Assembly: GCA_964504385.1 (NCBI GenBank)
Contig: CAZDEF010000010.1
Location: 1-48,841 of the forward strand
Length of the DNA: 48,841 nt
Source of the DNA: Limiplasma sp964504385
GTDB lineage: Bacteria > Bacillota > Clostridia > Christensenellales > Aristaeellaceae
Direction: 5' to 3'
Part shown: positions 8,202-16,452 of the stretch, piece by piece
Layout of the letters: the number at the start of each line of letters is the position of its first letter
Numbering within the stretch: the first letter of the stretch is position 1
Position numbers and translations under genes: made by a program
The notes under the pieces: model-generated
Told to the model about the DNA's origin: nothing
The model's database searches: none
What the model saw: the letters and a program-made list of their open reading frames with translations, nothing else

Positions 8202-9677
8202 ATGTTTCAAAGCATGTTTGACCGGCTGTTGGCGCTGTTCATGGTCGTCATTCTGCTGGTCGCGCTCATCGGCGGTGCATTTTCCATGCTCTCTATCCGT
8301 TCCAGCATGGTGGAAAGCCGCATGGAAAGTCTGCTCAGTCAGGCGCGCGAAATCGCGTTTCTGGCCAGCCGCGTCGAGGACAGCGCAGTCAACGATTACC
8401 TCAACATACAATCCCCAAGCATGAGTTACCTGCAGTGGAAGGCCTCCACCGTCTACGCGGACTACGGCGCGTACATCCTCATCGTGGATCGCAACGGACG
8501 CGTGCGCGACAACATGCAGTCCGCGCTGCAAAACAGTGCCGGAGCGCTGGACACGCTCAACGCGGACGACGTGGCCGCAGCGCTGCTCAAGGTGCTGCAG
8601 GGCTTAGAAGTGCAAGCGCAGATGCGCAGCGCCGACGGCCCCGTGTTCACCGTGGCCGTGCCCTATGTGCAGGGCGGTTCGGTGCTGGGCGCGGTGTTCA
8701 TTCACACCAGCGCGCAGATCATCAATGCAGAATATCACGGTCTGTTTTTGCAGATCGCGATCGGCTTCGCCTTTGCATCGCTGGCTGCCATTCTGGGTAC
8801 GGCTTTCTACACCCGCGGCATCGTGCGCCCGCTCACCGTTATCACCGGCGCGGCCGAAGAGATGAGCCGCGGCAAGCTGTCCACCCGCGCTGAAGTGACC
8901 GGCGTGAACGAGGTGCGCCAGCTGGCCGGTGCCTTTAATGTGATGGCTGAAAAGCTGGAGCAGGTGGAGGAGAACCGCAAGGAATTCGTGGCCAACGTCA
9001 GCCACGAGCTGCGCTCCCCAGTCACCAGCATTCACGGCTTTGTCGAGGGGATGCTGGACGGCACCATTCCGCAGGAGGACTATCCGCGCTATCTGCAGAT
9101 CGTATTCGACGAAACCAATCGTATGAAACGCCTCATCGCCGATCTGCTGCAGCTGAGCCGTATGGACAAGGGCGTGGACAAGCTGGAACTGAGTGAATTT
9201 GATATCAACGAGCTTATCCGCCGCGTCATCATTGGCCGCATGAGCGATATCGAGGACAAGAAGCTGGATGTTCAGCTGGAGTTCGCACAGGAACCCTGCC
9301 TTGTCAGCGCCGACAGCGACAAAATATCGCAGGTAGTGCACAACATTGTGGACAACGCGCTCAAGTTTATTGTTGAGAATGGGAACTTGACAATTCGCAC
9401 CACTTTGTTGCATGATAGTACGGTAGCTGTTTCCATTGAAAACGATGGGGAACCCATCGCCCCGCAGGACAGGGAACGCCTGTTTGAACGCTTCTACAAA
9501 GCGGACAAGGCGCACACTGCGGGCAAGGGAACCGGGCTTGGGCTGAGCATCTGCAAGCAGATCATGGAGCTGCACCGGCAAACGCTGGAAGTGCTGCCGC
9601 TGGACGAAGGCGCAGGTTTCCGCTTCTCGCTGGCGCTGGCCAGAAAGTCTGAGCCCGCTCGTTTGGAAGGACGTTAA
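8202..9677 (+). CDS. Membrane sensor histidine kinase
   Basis: This 491-aa kinase is the partner of the response regulator directly upstream. A first membrane helix lies at about residues 10-32. An extracytoplasmic sensor region of roughly 150 residues follows, then a second membrane helix near 184-206, and a HAMP linker (about 206-260). The H-box FVANVSHELRSPVTSIHG holds the phosphorylated His near residue 268. The ATP-binding domain has the N-box NIVDNALKF, ENDGEPI (G1) and GKGTGLGLSICKQ (G2). This is the PhoR/ResE/WalK architecture, but no PAS domain is obvious after HAMP. A short stretch around 9361-9430 is more AT-rich than the rest of the gene. aroK follows after 25 bp. Confidence 0.92.
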   Translation: MFQSMFDRLLALFMVVILLVALIGGAFSMLSIRSSMVESRMESLLSQAREIAFLASRVEDSAVNDYLNIQSPSMSYLQWKASTVYADYGAYILIVDRNGRVRDNMQSALQNSAGALDTLNADDVAAALLKVLQGLEVQAQMRSADGPVFTVAVPYVQGGSVLGAVFIHTSAQIINAEYHGLFLQIAIGFAFASLAAILGTAFYTRGIVRPLTVITGAAEEMSRGKLSTRAEVTGVNEVRQLAGAFNVMAEKLEQVEENRKEFVANVSHELRSPVTSIHGFVEGMLDGTIPQEDYPRYLQIVFDETNRMKRLIADLLQLSRMDKGVDKLELSEFDINELIRRVIIGRMSDIEDKKLDVQLEFAQEPCLVSADSDKISQVVHNIVDNALKFIVENGNLTIRTTLLHDSTVAVSIENDGEPIAPQDRERLFERFYKADKAHTAGKGTGLGLSICKQIMELHRQTLEVLPLDEGAGFRFSLALARKSEPARLEGR

Positions 9678-9702
9678 CACAAGCGCACGAAGGAGGATCA
9701 GG

Positions 9703-10209
9703 ATGGATCGACACATTTTTCTGGTGGGCATGCCGGGCAGCGGTAAAAGCGCGCTGGGCAGACGTGTGGCTCAAAAATTGCAGATCCCCTATCTGGATAC
9801 GGACGTTTACCTGACCGAAGCCACGGGCATGGATACGGCTCAACTGTATACCACTTTTGGCGAACCAGCCTTCCGCGATGCTGAAACGCGTCTGCTGCAA
9901 AAGCTCGTCAACGCCACACCCGGCATCATTTCTACCGGCGGCGGCGTATGCCTGCGCACGGAAAACCGCCTGCTGATGCGTAATCATGGCCTGATCGTAC
10001 TGATCGATCGTCCAATCGACGATATCATGTTGGATATTCGCGCCGAAAAACGCCCCTTCCTCGCACAGAAAGGAAAGGACGAGATCGAGCGTATCTACAA
10101 CGAGCGCATGCCCATCTACAAAAGTGCAGCCGATGTCGTGATGGACAACGGCAACGGCTTCCACAACGGCCTTGTCGCGCTGGAAGATGTCGTGCGGCGT
10201 TACGGCTGA
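9703..10209 (+). CDS. aroK: Shikimate kinase
   Basis: AroK phosphorylates shikimate at the 3-hydroxyl with ATP, in the fifth step of chorismate synthesis. The 168-aa product has Walker A GMPGSGKSALGR (about residues 9-20), the substrate-binding DTDVYLTE segment (about 33-40), the FRDAET region, the STGGGVCLR glycine loop (about 76-84), and a lid region with RPFLAQ near residue 115. AGGAGG lies just upstream of the ATG with good spacing. It ends the mutS2/two-component run and is closed by a strong terminator. No other shikimate-pathway gene is nearby. Confidence 0.95.
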   Translation: MDRHIFLVGMPGSGKSALGRRVAQKLQIPYLDTDVYLTEATGMDTAQLYTTFGEPAFRDAETRLLQKLVNATPGIISTGGGVCLRTENRLLMRNHGLIVLIDRPIDDIMLDIRAEKRPFLAQKGKDEIERIYNERMPIYKSAADVVMDNGNGFHNGLVALEDVVRRYG

Positions 10210-10233
10210 TACACGCGCGCGTTCTCTGTTGGC

Positions 10234-10275
10234 AAAAGCAGCCGCAGGACCAGTGCAGGTTCTGCGGCTGCTTTT
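10234..10275. terminator. Bidirectional intrinsic terminator after aroK
   Basis: AAAAGCAGCCGCAG pairs with CTGCGGCTGCTTTT around a short loop. T-runs occur on both strands, so it can close aroK on the plus strand and the transcript arriving on the minus strand. Confidence 0.88.
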
Positions 10276-10277
10276 CG

Positions 10278-10443
10278 TTAACAGCTCAGTGCGTTGTCAT
10301 CAATGCGCCGCACCACGCTGCGGGTATAAGGGGCAAACATCTTTGTCCAGAAGTTCAAGGCTGTGGGATTGATGCTTTCGCAGTTTACCCCCCAGCTGCA
10401 CACCATCCGTGTGCACGGCGTTTATCACGCAATGCAGGAGCAT
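10278..10443 (-). pseudogene. C-terminal remnant of a GNAT acetyltransferase, frameshifted
   Basis: Downstream of the Nudix gene, two minus-strand frames together read like the end of a GNAT N-acetyltransferase. The first is LLHCVINAVHTDGVQLG. It is followed in the next frame by VNCESINPTALNFWTKMF and then YTRSVVRRIDD, ending at the stop at 10278-10280. The pattern 'VxFEsiNPtAxxFWxKyFxxYTxSvVRRiD' is familiar from Clostridia and Bacillus GNAT proteins. The frame switches exactly at a run of six C (10388-10393, G on the coding strand): removing one base restores a single reading frame. The N-terminal acetyl-CoA-binding half is absent, and the Nudix stop at 10425 lies inside the remnant. It may be a decayed neighbour gene or a past fusion partner of the Nudix protein. 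Confidence 0.6.
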
Positions 10444-10886
10444 CTGCGCAGCGCTTCGAAAGCCGACATGCAGGTAAGACATACCGGCTGCGGAAGCTGA
10501 TCCAGCGGGAAGAAGCCAAGCTGCTCTACCTCGCCCTCTTGGCACTTCAGCTCGCCATGGTACTTTCTGCAAATGTACACATGATCCACAATGCTGGCCT
10601 GATCGCCGTTCGGATAAACAAAGCGCAGCCTTTCACCGGAGAACACGCCCAGCAGCTCCAGTTCATCCGCGATCACGCCTACCTCTTCAAACAGTTCCCG
10701 CTTAGCAGCGTCCTCCACCGCTTCGTACAATTCTACCGAGCCGCCCGGATAGCCCCAATGGCCATTGTCCGTGCGCTGCTGCATCAGCACCTCGCCGGCT
10801 TCATTGATGACAATGGTGGATGCGCCGCAGATCATCAGTGGATCATGTCCGATACGCTTGCGCATATCCATCACATAGTTGCTCAT
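10425..10886 (-). CDS. Nudix hydrolase
   Basis: Nudix enzymes hydrolyse nucleoside diphosphates linked to another moiety, using Mg ions. This 153-aa protein has a complete Nudix box at about residues 49-71: G, five residues, E, seven residues, REL, F, EE, V, G, V. The preceding QQRTDNGHWGYPGGS segment is characteristic of the ADP-ribose/NUDT-like subgroup. The substrate cannot be specified. GGAGG precedes the ATG. The last residues (after about 135) run into the acetyltransferase remnant, so the natural C-terminus may have been altered by that event. Confidence 0.88.
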   Translation of the reverse strand: MSNYVMDMRKRIGHDPLMICGASTIVINEAGEVLMQQRTDNGHWGYPGGSVELYEAVEDAAKRELFEEVGVIADELELLGVFSGERLRFVYPNGDQASIVDHVYICRKYHGELKCQEGEVEQLGFFPLDQLPQPVCLTCMSAFEALRRCSCIA

Positions 10887-10910
10887 TTCAAAACCTCCAT
10901 TTCAAAACTC

Positions 10911-11182
10911 GCCGGATGACGGGTTTCATCATCCGGCACTCAGACCTGCGAAAAAGCTCGCTACGCGATCTTTTCCGCCGAGGGAAGGCGCCGTTTGCCT
11001 ACTCGCCTACGGCTCGCCGGGCGGCAAACGGCGTAAGGAATGTTTCCGCGCAGGGCGCGGAAACGCCCGCCCGACCGGCAAAGCCGTTCAATACGATCAC
11101 ACTTGGAGAGCTGCAGCCCTCCAAACCTCCCATTGGTTTTTTTCGACAAGCTGATTGCCGGATGACGGCTTCATCATCCGGC
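10911..11182. other. Hairpin-packed intergenic element (repeat or structured RNA)
   Basis: This 313-bp gap between the Nudix and phosphohexomutase genes holds no convincing gene but dense secondary structure. Two near-identical 26-27 bp hairpins bound it: 10911-10937 and 11157-11182, both with arms GCCGGATGA and TCATCCGGC. Between them lie AAAAG..TCGC/GCGA..CTTTT (10952-10974), an 11-bp-arm hairpin CGCCGTTTGCC with GGCAAACGGCG (10989-11033), and TTTCCGCGC-AGG-GCGCGGAAA (11043-11063). A further AAACC/GGTTT stem ends in seven T near 11140, which would terminate a plus-strand transcript. It could be a structured non-coding RNA or a small non-autonomous repeat. The outer copy at 11157-11182 could also serve as terminator of the phosphohexomutase gene. 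Confidence 0.5.
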
Positions 11183-11199
11183 GATTTCTATTTGTGACG

Positions 11200-12702
11200 T
11201 TACAGAGCCGCTTCCAGCGGAGAAAGGTCGACATCCTGTTGATCCTTGATTGCCTCGTACAGCTTGCCCAGCACTGCCTTTACGCCGCCGGGAACATCGC
11301 TTTCGGCGTTGAGGGGCATCACCGGGTCGTGCACGCTCAAGCGTAGCAGGAACCACGCGCTGTTCAGTTCGCCGTCAATGTCAAAGGAAATGCGCACGCC
11401 CTCGCGGTTATCGGGTGCCACATGCCATCCCTCATGTTCGCTTGCATACTCCAGCACATGCTCAATGATCAGCCGTGCGCAGGGCGCAAAGTCCTCGCAC
11501 AGCACCTTCAAACGGATCTCTGTGCTTTCCACCGGCTCACGCAGGCCTTCCAGCAGCTTGCTCAAGTTTTCGCCCTGCTGTTTGAGCTGCATCGCCTTGA
11601 TGAGCATAACCGTTACCAGATACATACCGTCATCCAGGAAATGATTGTCGCGCAGCGCTGCGTGGCCGCTGGTCTCGATGGCAAGTGGGCAGTTGATGCC
11701 TGCCTCGTTGAGGCGGATCGCCTCATCGATCACATTGCGGTAGCCGCGCTTGTAGCGGTAGTGCTCTCCGCCCCATTCCTTGATGAAATCCGCCAGACCG
11801 GAAGAAGTGACCGAATCGGTCACGATGGTCGCCCCCGGCATTTCTTCCAGCAGAATGGCGCTGATCATAGCGATCAGGCGGTTGCGATTGATCTCCTTGC
11901 CGGTCTGATCCACAATGGCGGCGCGGTCGCAGTCGGTGTCAAAAATCACGCCAAGATCCGCGCCGTACTTTTTTACGGCTGCGGCAATGGAAGCCATAGC
12001 TTCCTTATTCTCGGGATTGGGAATGTGATTGGGGAAATGGCCGTCCGGCTCAAGGAACTGGCTGCCTTCCACCCACGCCCCCAGTTCTTCCAGCATGGTA
12101 GCGTAGAAACCGCCCGCGCCGTTGCCGGCATCCACCACCACATGCAGCCCAAGCAGAGGCTTCTGCACATCGGGGTCAATACCGTTGATGATCAACTGCT
12201 GAAGCTGATGCTGATAGGTGGGCAGGAAAGGCGTCTGCACGATCTCACCCTTGGGGGCGGGAATAGAGTCGAGCTTGCCGGCAATCTCCAGCAGATCGTC
12301 CAGCTCATGGAAGCCGATCCCGCCTTCTTCGGTGAAGAACTTCAGGCCGTTCAGTTTCCACGGATGGTGGCTGGCCGTCACCATAATGGAGCCGTCAGGA
12401 CGGAAACCATCGGTCAGGATGGCCATGTACATGGCAGGCGTGGTGCACATGCCGTAGTCGACTGCCTTCGCGCCTGCGGCAGCAACGCCCACGGCGGCTG
12501 CGCCCAGCAGACTTGGGCCGGACACGCGGCTGTCGCGGCCCAGCGCGATGCTGATCTCTTCCACCGCTTTGCCGCTTTTTTCCGCCACATACTGTGCAAA
12601 GGCCATGCCCAGCGTGCGGGCCACGTCCGCAGTCAGCACAGCATCGTCGCCAACAGCCACGCCGCGCACGTCAGAGCCACTTTTGAGTTTGCGAATATCC
12701 AT
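11200..12702 (-). CDS. Phosphoglucomutase/phosphomannomutase family enzyme
   Basis: This 500-aa alpha-D-phosphohexomutase interconverts hexose 1- and 6-phosphates through a phosphoserine intermediate. The catalytic loop TASHHP puts the phosphoserine at Ser111. The metal-binding loop is DTDCDR near residue 255. A C-terminal sugar-phosphate-binding domain includes the DNREGVRISFD region near residue 430. The N-terminal GSDVRGVA motif is also typical. It is longer than GlmM (about 450 aa), and its substrate could be glucose, mannose or another hexose phosphate. AGGAGGATGGATC precedes the ATG. It lies 11 bp after the DUF2461 gene and is probably cotranscribed with it. Confidence 0.88.
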   Translation of the reverse strand: MDIRKLKSGSDVRGVAVGDDAVLTADVARTLGMAFAQYVAEKSGKAVEEISIALGRDSRVSGPSLLGAAAVGVAAAGAKAVDYGMCTTPAMYMAILTDGFRPDGSIMVTASHHPWKLNGLKFFTEEGGIGFHELDDLLEIAGKLDSIPAPKGEIVQTPFLPTYQHQLQQLIINGIDPDVQKPLLGLHVVVDAGNGAGGFYATMLEELGAWVEGSQFLEPDGHFPNHIPNPENKEAMASIAAAVKKYGADLGVIFDTDCDRAAIVDQTGKEINRNRLIAMISAILLEEMPGATIVTDSVTSSGLADFIKEWGGEHYRYKRGYRNVIDEAIRLNEAGINCPLAIETSGHAALRDNHFLDDGMYLVTVMLIKAMQLKQQGENLSKLLEGLREPVESTEIRLKVLCEDFAPCARLIIEHVLEYASEHEGWHVAPDNREGVRISFDIDGELNSAWFLLRLSVHDPVMPLNAESDVPGGVKAVLGKLYEAIKDQQDVDLSPLEAAL

Positions 12703-12713
12703 GATCCATCCTC

Positions 12714-13409
12714 CTATGCGTCCAACTGCGCCATTCCCTCATCCGCCGCCCGTCTGAGCAGGTGGTACAGGGGCTTGAGGCGCAGGAAATCCTGTGAAAC
12801 ACGTTCGATCAATTCAGGCTGATAGCACTCTGCAAGGGGAACGCCAATGCGTTTGACGTAAATCTCTTTCATCGGGTATAGCATTGCCAGTTCCAGCGGC
12901 AGGCCGTCGGGCGGTTTCATCTTCACATAGCGGTCGCCATAAACATGCAGCGTTTCATCCGGGATGCCGCATTGGCGCAGCACTTTGCGCACCTCCTTGG
13001 GCTTTTCGGTCATCCGCCTGCGCAGCGCGTCCATCGCCGGCCGGTTCGGCCCCCAAAAACCCAGCCCCCACTCCACTACTTCGGGCGACAGTTCAAACCA
13101 GTACATCACCGAATGCTCACGTTCCTCTCCGCTGCGGCGGAAGAGCAGCCACATATGGTCGCGATAGGGCGACTTGTCGCGCGTATAGCGGATATCGCGA
13201 TTGATTCGCGCCAAGCATTTATTGGGGCGGGTATCGATGTCATCGGCAATGGAAAGCACCGTTGGCGCCATGGCCTCGATGAAGGCGCGGAACGGCTCTC
13301 GCACATACGCTTCATATTCCTCACGGTGCGCATGGAACCATGGCACCTCGTTGTGAAAACGCAGATCCAGAAAAAACCGGATCGTCTCCTCAGGAAACCC
13401 CTGAAACAT
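12714..13409 (-). CDS. DUF2461 family protein
   Basis: This 231-aa soluble protein matches the DUF2461 family (TIGR02453-like) of unknown function. The characteristic pattern is the N-terminal FLDLRFHNEVPWFHAHREEY segment, then RINRDIRYTRDKSPYRDHMW near residues 68-87, then a WGLGFWGP turn. The many conserved Arg, Asp and Trp residues suggest an enzyme or nucleotide binder, but no role is established. It has its own promoter and is followed closely by the phosphohexomutase gene. Confidence 0.85.
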   Translation of the reverse strand: MFQGFPEETIRFFLDLRFHNEVPWFHAHREEYEAYVREPFRAFIEAMAPTVLSIADDIDTRPNKCLARINRDIRYTRDKSPYRDHMWLLFRRSGEEREHSVMYWFELSPEVVEWGLGFWGPNRPAMDALRRRMTEKPKEVRKVLRQCGIPDETLHVYGDRYVKMKPPDGLPLELAMLYPMKEIYVKRIGVPLAECYQPELIERVSQDFLRLKPLYHLLRRAADEGMAQLDA

Positions 13410-13435
13410 TACAACACCTGTCCTTTCAGCTTCTT

Positions 13436-13464
13436 ATTATATCCTATTTTCCGCCTCATTTCAA
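13436..13464 (-). promoter_or_regulatory. Promoter for the DUF2461-phosphohexomutase operon
   Basis: On the minus strand, TTGAAA (13459-13464) and TATAAT (13436-13441) are separated by 17 bp, upstream of the ribosome binding site AAAGGACAGG. Confidence 0.8.
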
Positions 13465-13502
13465 GAACCGGCATTCGGGGGAATCCGACAAAAGAGCACA
13501 TC

Positions 13503-13541
13503 AAAAAGCAACCGCCGTTCCCAGCAGAAACGACGGTTGCT
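13503..13541 (-). terminator. Intrinsic terminator after glyQS
   Basis: AGCAACCGTCGTT pairs with AACGGCGGTTGCT (one G-T pair) and is followed by TTTTT on the minus strand. Confidence 0.85.
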
Positions 13542-13560
13542 CTTTGCATTTGAAACAGGA

Positions 13561-14940
13561 TCAGAACTGCATGCGCGCCTGAATATAAGCGGGCAGATCG
13601 GCGATCTTCACGCGTTCCTGCTCCATGGTGTCGCGGTCGCGCACAGTGACGGACTGGGTCTCCTCGGTCTCGAAGTCCACGCAGATGCAGAACGGCGTGC
13701 CGATCTCATCCTGGCGGCGATAACGCTTGCCGATGGAACCGGTCTCATCGTAATCCACCATGAAATGCTTGGCAAGGCCCTCATAGATCTCGTTCGCCAG
13801 CGCGCCCAGCTTGTTCTTCTGCAGGGGCAGCACGGCGCACTTATAGGGAGCCAGCGCCGGGTGGAAGTGCATCACATTGCGCACATCGCCGCCCTCCAGC
13901 TCCTGCTCCTCGTAGGCGTTGCACAGCAAAGCCAGCACCATGCGCTCCACACCCAGCGAGGGCTCGATGCAATACGGCACGAACTTCTCGTTGGTCACCG
14001 GATCCAGATATTCCATGGTCTTGCCGGAATGGTTCTGGTGCTGGGTCAGGTCGTAGTCGGTACGGTCGGCAATGCCCCACAGCTCGCCCCAGCCGAACGG
14101 GAACAGGTATTCAAAGTCGGTCGTTGCCTTGGAATAGAAGGCGAGCTTTTCAGGCTCATGGTCGCGCAGACGCAGACTTTCCTCCTTGATGCCAAGGCTG
14201 AGCAGCCAATCCTTGCAGAAGGAGCGCCAGTAGTTGAACCACTCCAGATCCTCACCGGGCTTGCAGAAGAACTCCAGCTCCATCTGCTCGAACTCACGCA
14301 TACGGAAGATGAAGTTACCGGGGGTGATCTCATTGCGGAAGCTCTTGCCGATCTGCGCGATGCCGGCCGGCAGCTTCTTGCGGGTGGCACGCATCACGTT
14401 CTGGAAGTTCACGAAAATGCCCTGCGCGGTCTCGGGGCGCAGATAGATCTCGTTGGTGGAGTTCTCGGTGACACCGGCATGGGTCTTGAACATCAGGTTG
14501 AACTGCCGGATGCCGGTAAAATCCTTCTTGCCGCAGACAGGGCACACAATATCGTGCTCGTTGATGTAAGTCTCCAGCTCCTCGTTGGTCCAGCCGTCGC
14601 CGGTCTCTTCACCCTTGGTGAAGTCCTCGATCAGCTTGTCCGCACGGAAACGTGCCTTGCAAGCCTTGCAGTCCATCAGCGGATCGTTGAATCCGCCCAC
14701 ATGACCGGAAGCCACCCACACTTCACGGTTCATCAGGATGGCAGCATCCAAGCCCACATTGTATTTGCTTTCCTGAACAAACTTCTGCCACCATGCTTTT
14801 TTGACATTGTTCTTGAATTCCACGCCCAGCGGGCCGTAGTCCCAGCTATTGGCCAAACCGCCGTAAATCTCACTGCCAGGATAGATGAAGCCACGGCCTT
14901 TGCACAGTGCGACGAGCTTGTCCATGGTCAAAGCTGCCAT
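13561..14940 (-). CDS. glyQS: Glycyl-tRNA synthetase, alpha2 type
   Basis: This class II synthetase charges tRNA-Gly with glycine. The 459-aa product is the single-chain eukaryote/archaea/Gram-positive type, not the bacterial alpha2-beta2 form. It has the N-terminal RGFIYPGSEIYGGLANSWDY segment, a zinc-type insertion with CKACKARFR and CPVCGKKDF, the class II motif 2 (FRNEITPGNFIFRMREFEQM) and motif 3 (GVERMVLALL). The C-terminal anticodon-binding domain begins around residue 355 (PALAPYKCAVLPLQ). Eleven in-frame codons lie upstream, but the ATG at 14940 has AAGGGGG 8 nt before it. No T-box leader fits in the roughly 30-nt 5' leader predicted from its promoter. Confidence 0.95.
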   Translation of the reverse strand: MAALTMDKLVALCKGRGFIYPGSEIYGGLANSWDYGPLGVEFKNNVKKAWWQKFVQESKYNVGLDAAILMNREVWVASGHVGGFNDPLMDCKACKARFRADKLIEDFTKGEETGDGWTNEELETYINEHDIVCPVCGKKDFTGIRQFNLMFKTHAGVTENSTNEIYLRPETAQGIFVNFQNVMRATRKKLPAGIAQIGKSFRNEITPGNFIFRMREFEQMELEFFCKPGEDLEWFNYWRSFCKDWLLSLGIKEESLRLRDHEPEKLAFYSKATTDFEYLFPFGWGELWGIADRTDYDLTQHQNHSGKTMEYLDPVTNEKFVPYCIEPSLGVERMVLALLCNAYEEQELEGGDVRNVMHFHPALAPYKCAVLPLQKNKLGALANEIYEGLAKHFMVDYDETGSIGKRYRRQDEIGTPFCICVDFETEETQSVTVRDRDTMEQERVKIADLPAYIQARMQF

Positions 14941-14978
14941 TGTCGTTTCCCCCTTGTAATTGGTAAAAATCAAATTCT

Positions 14979-15007
14979 ATCATAGCCCCGACCATTGTTT
15001 TTGTCAA
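14979..15007 (-). promoter_or_regulatory. Promoter for glyQS
   Basis: Minus-strand consensus TTGACA (15002-15007) and TATGAT (14979-14984) with a 17-bp spacer. Confidence 0.88.
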
Positions 15008-15078
15008 GCAAAACCACCGCAGTAGAAGCAGAATCCCGCACGAAACTTTCCAACTTTTCCTGCGGCTTATGGAGGAGA

Positions 15079-16452
15079 TCAGTTGATCAGCGCAACTTCT
15101 TCAGCGATATCATCGTGAACCTCGGTAAAGGAATGCTTCTCCAGCACTTGACCGGTGTAAGCGTTGATCACAACACGGTAGTTAACATTCAGGGATAGCC
15201 CCTCCACGGCAGCACCCTCGCGTTGCTCTCCGATACGCAGATTGATCTTCCACAGAGGAGCGACCGGGTCTGTGACCTCATAGAACACCCCAATTTTATC
15301 AAACAGCAGAGTCTGTTTCGCGGTCAAACCAAAAGTACTCGTCAGCTGCTCCCGAGCGATTCCGACCGCTTTTTCCTGTGAAATGGCTCGTTCATCAGGC
15401 ATACCGTAGAAGTGAGTGGCCCAAAAGATCTTGGTCTGATCGCTATAGCCGGGTGTTTCGGCCATGTTTTCCAAGATGACCGGACGCAGCATATCTGTTA
15501 CGTTCCTTTTATCCTCCAGAGGCCAGAAGGCAAAACCAAGATCGCCATCGATATGTTCCTGGGCATACTCGCTGAACAGCGCGCTGATTTCCAAATCATT
15601 TTCGAGCAAGAACTGCTGCTTTTTCTTCACTGATTCAGCCGGCGAATCGTAGCTTTCGCCCATCGAATGATCCATGATCTGTCCATCTTTGGTTACAGAG
15701 CAGGAATAGAAATCCGCATAGGTTTCGCCACGGAAAGAAATGTCGTAATGCATTTCCTTGTACTCATTATCAGGATAGCTCTGAAAATAGATCTCAACCT
15801 GATGCTGATCCAGTGCATGGTCTTCGAGTCCAAAAGCCTTGAGGATCGCATTTTTGGCAATCGCGATTGCTTCGTCCGGCTGAATGTTTTCAGCCTCCGG
15901 CACTGCATAAACAGCCTCGTCTGTTACATCCGACTGCAATCCGGCTGCCTTCTGCATCTCGGTATACCATGCCCTGTCTTCCAAAGACCAACTTGACACC
16001 GGCCCCATTTCCTTCTCCAGGATCGCCCACAGACCAATGGTGTCAGATTTTTCATCGATCCCATAGAGTTTGAGCATGAAGGCATCCATTTCTTCTTCCG
16101 TGTTCAAGGCGGCGGCTTCCTGTTCGTCAATCAGCCCATGCTCCAGAAGAATGCGTACCATTCTCTGCTTATCTTCCACTCCCCAATCATCGTAATAGCC
16201 GCCAGAGGCCTGAAGCTGCGCCACATCCTCAAAATACTGACGGGAAAGCGTCCACGCGAGCGCCGCAACGGTGCTCATCAAAACGATCAGGATCAGGACA
16301 AAAGCGACCGAAACCTTCTTTTTCACAACTTTCTTCTCCTTTCCATGCGCAATGTTCAGAACGCGCTGTGCCATCCACGGATCCTCCCTGATACCGTACA
16401 GCGCATGATCAAATACCTGCTGAATCTTTTGCTTATCCTTAAAATCGTCCAT
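15079..16452 (-). CDS. Membrane-anchored anti-sigma factor with PepSY-like domains
   Basis: This 457-aa protein is probably the regulator of the ECF sigma factor encoded directly upstream. Residues 1-46 form a short charged cytoplasmic part, one membrane helix lies at about 47-69 (VSVAFVLILIVLMSTVAALA), and the remaining 390 residues are predicted outside the cell. Two segments resemble PepSY modules: one around residues 195-260 (PDEAIAIAKNAI), and the C-terminal one (EKAVGIAREQL, ending VVINAYTGQVLEKH). The start ATG at 16452 overlaps the sigma gene by 14 nt and has GGAGG 7 nt upstream. The cytoplasmic part is too short for a zinc anti-sigma domain and has no HxxxCxxC motif, so the sigma-binding mode is an inference from gene order. 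Confidence 0.7.
   Translation of the reverse strand: MDDFKDKQKIQQVFDHALYGIREDPWMAQRVLNIAHGKEKKVVKKKVSVAFVLILIVLMSTVAALAWTLSRQYFEDVAQLQASGGYYDDWGVEDKQRMVRILLEHGLIDEQEAAALNTEEEMDAFMLKLYGIDEKSDTIGLWAILEKEMGPVSSWSLEDRAWYTEMQKAAGLQSDVTDEAVYAVPEAENIQPDEAIAIAKNAILKAFGLEDHALDQHQVEIYFQSYPDNEYKEMHYDISFRGETYADFYSCSVTKDGQIMDHSMGESYDSPAESVKKKQQFLLENDLEISALFSEYAQEHIDGDLGFAFWPLEDKRNVTDMLRPVILENMAETPGYSDQTKIFWATHFYGMPDERAISQEKAVGIAREQLTSTFGLTAKQTLLFDKIGVFYEVTDPVAPLWKINLRIGEQREGAAVEGLSLNVNYRVVINAYTGQVLEKHSFTEVHDDIAEEVALIN

Noticed and set aside
10820..11197. Small proteins encoded in the hairpin element
   Set aside because: The open frames read mostly through inverted repeats, give Arg/Ala-rich translations and lack ribosome binding sites.
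11422..12822. 466-codon open frame opposite the phosphohexomutase
   Set aside because: Antisense artefact without a start signal. The minus-strand gene has an intact catalytic serine loop.
14941..15078. T-box leader before glyQS
   Set aside because: The predicted transcript start leaves only about 30 nt before the ribosome binding site, too short for a T-box, and no T-box bulge motif is present.
15001..15078. Terminator of the anti-sigma gene from CCGCAG/CTGCGG
   Set aside because: The arms are only 6 bp and are separated by a loop of about 36 nt, too weak to support.
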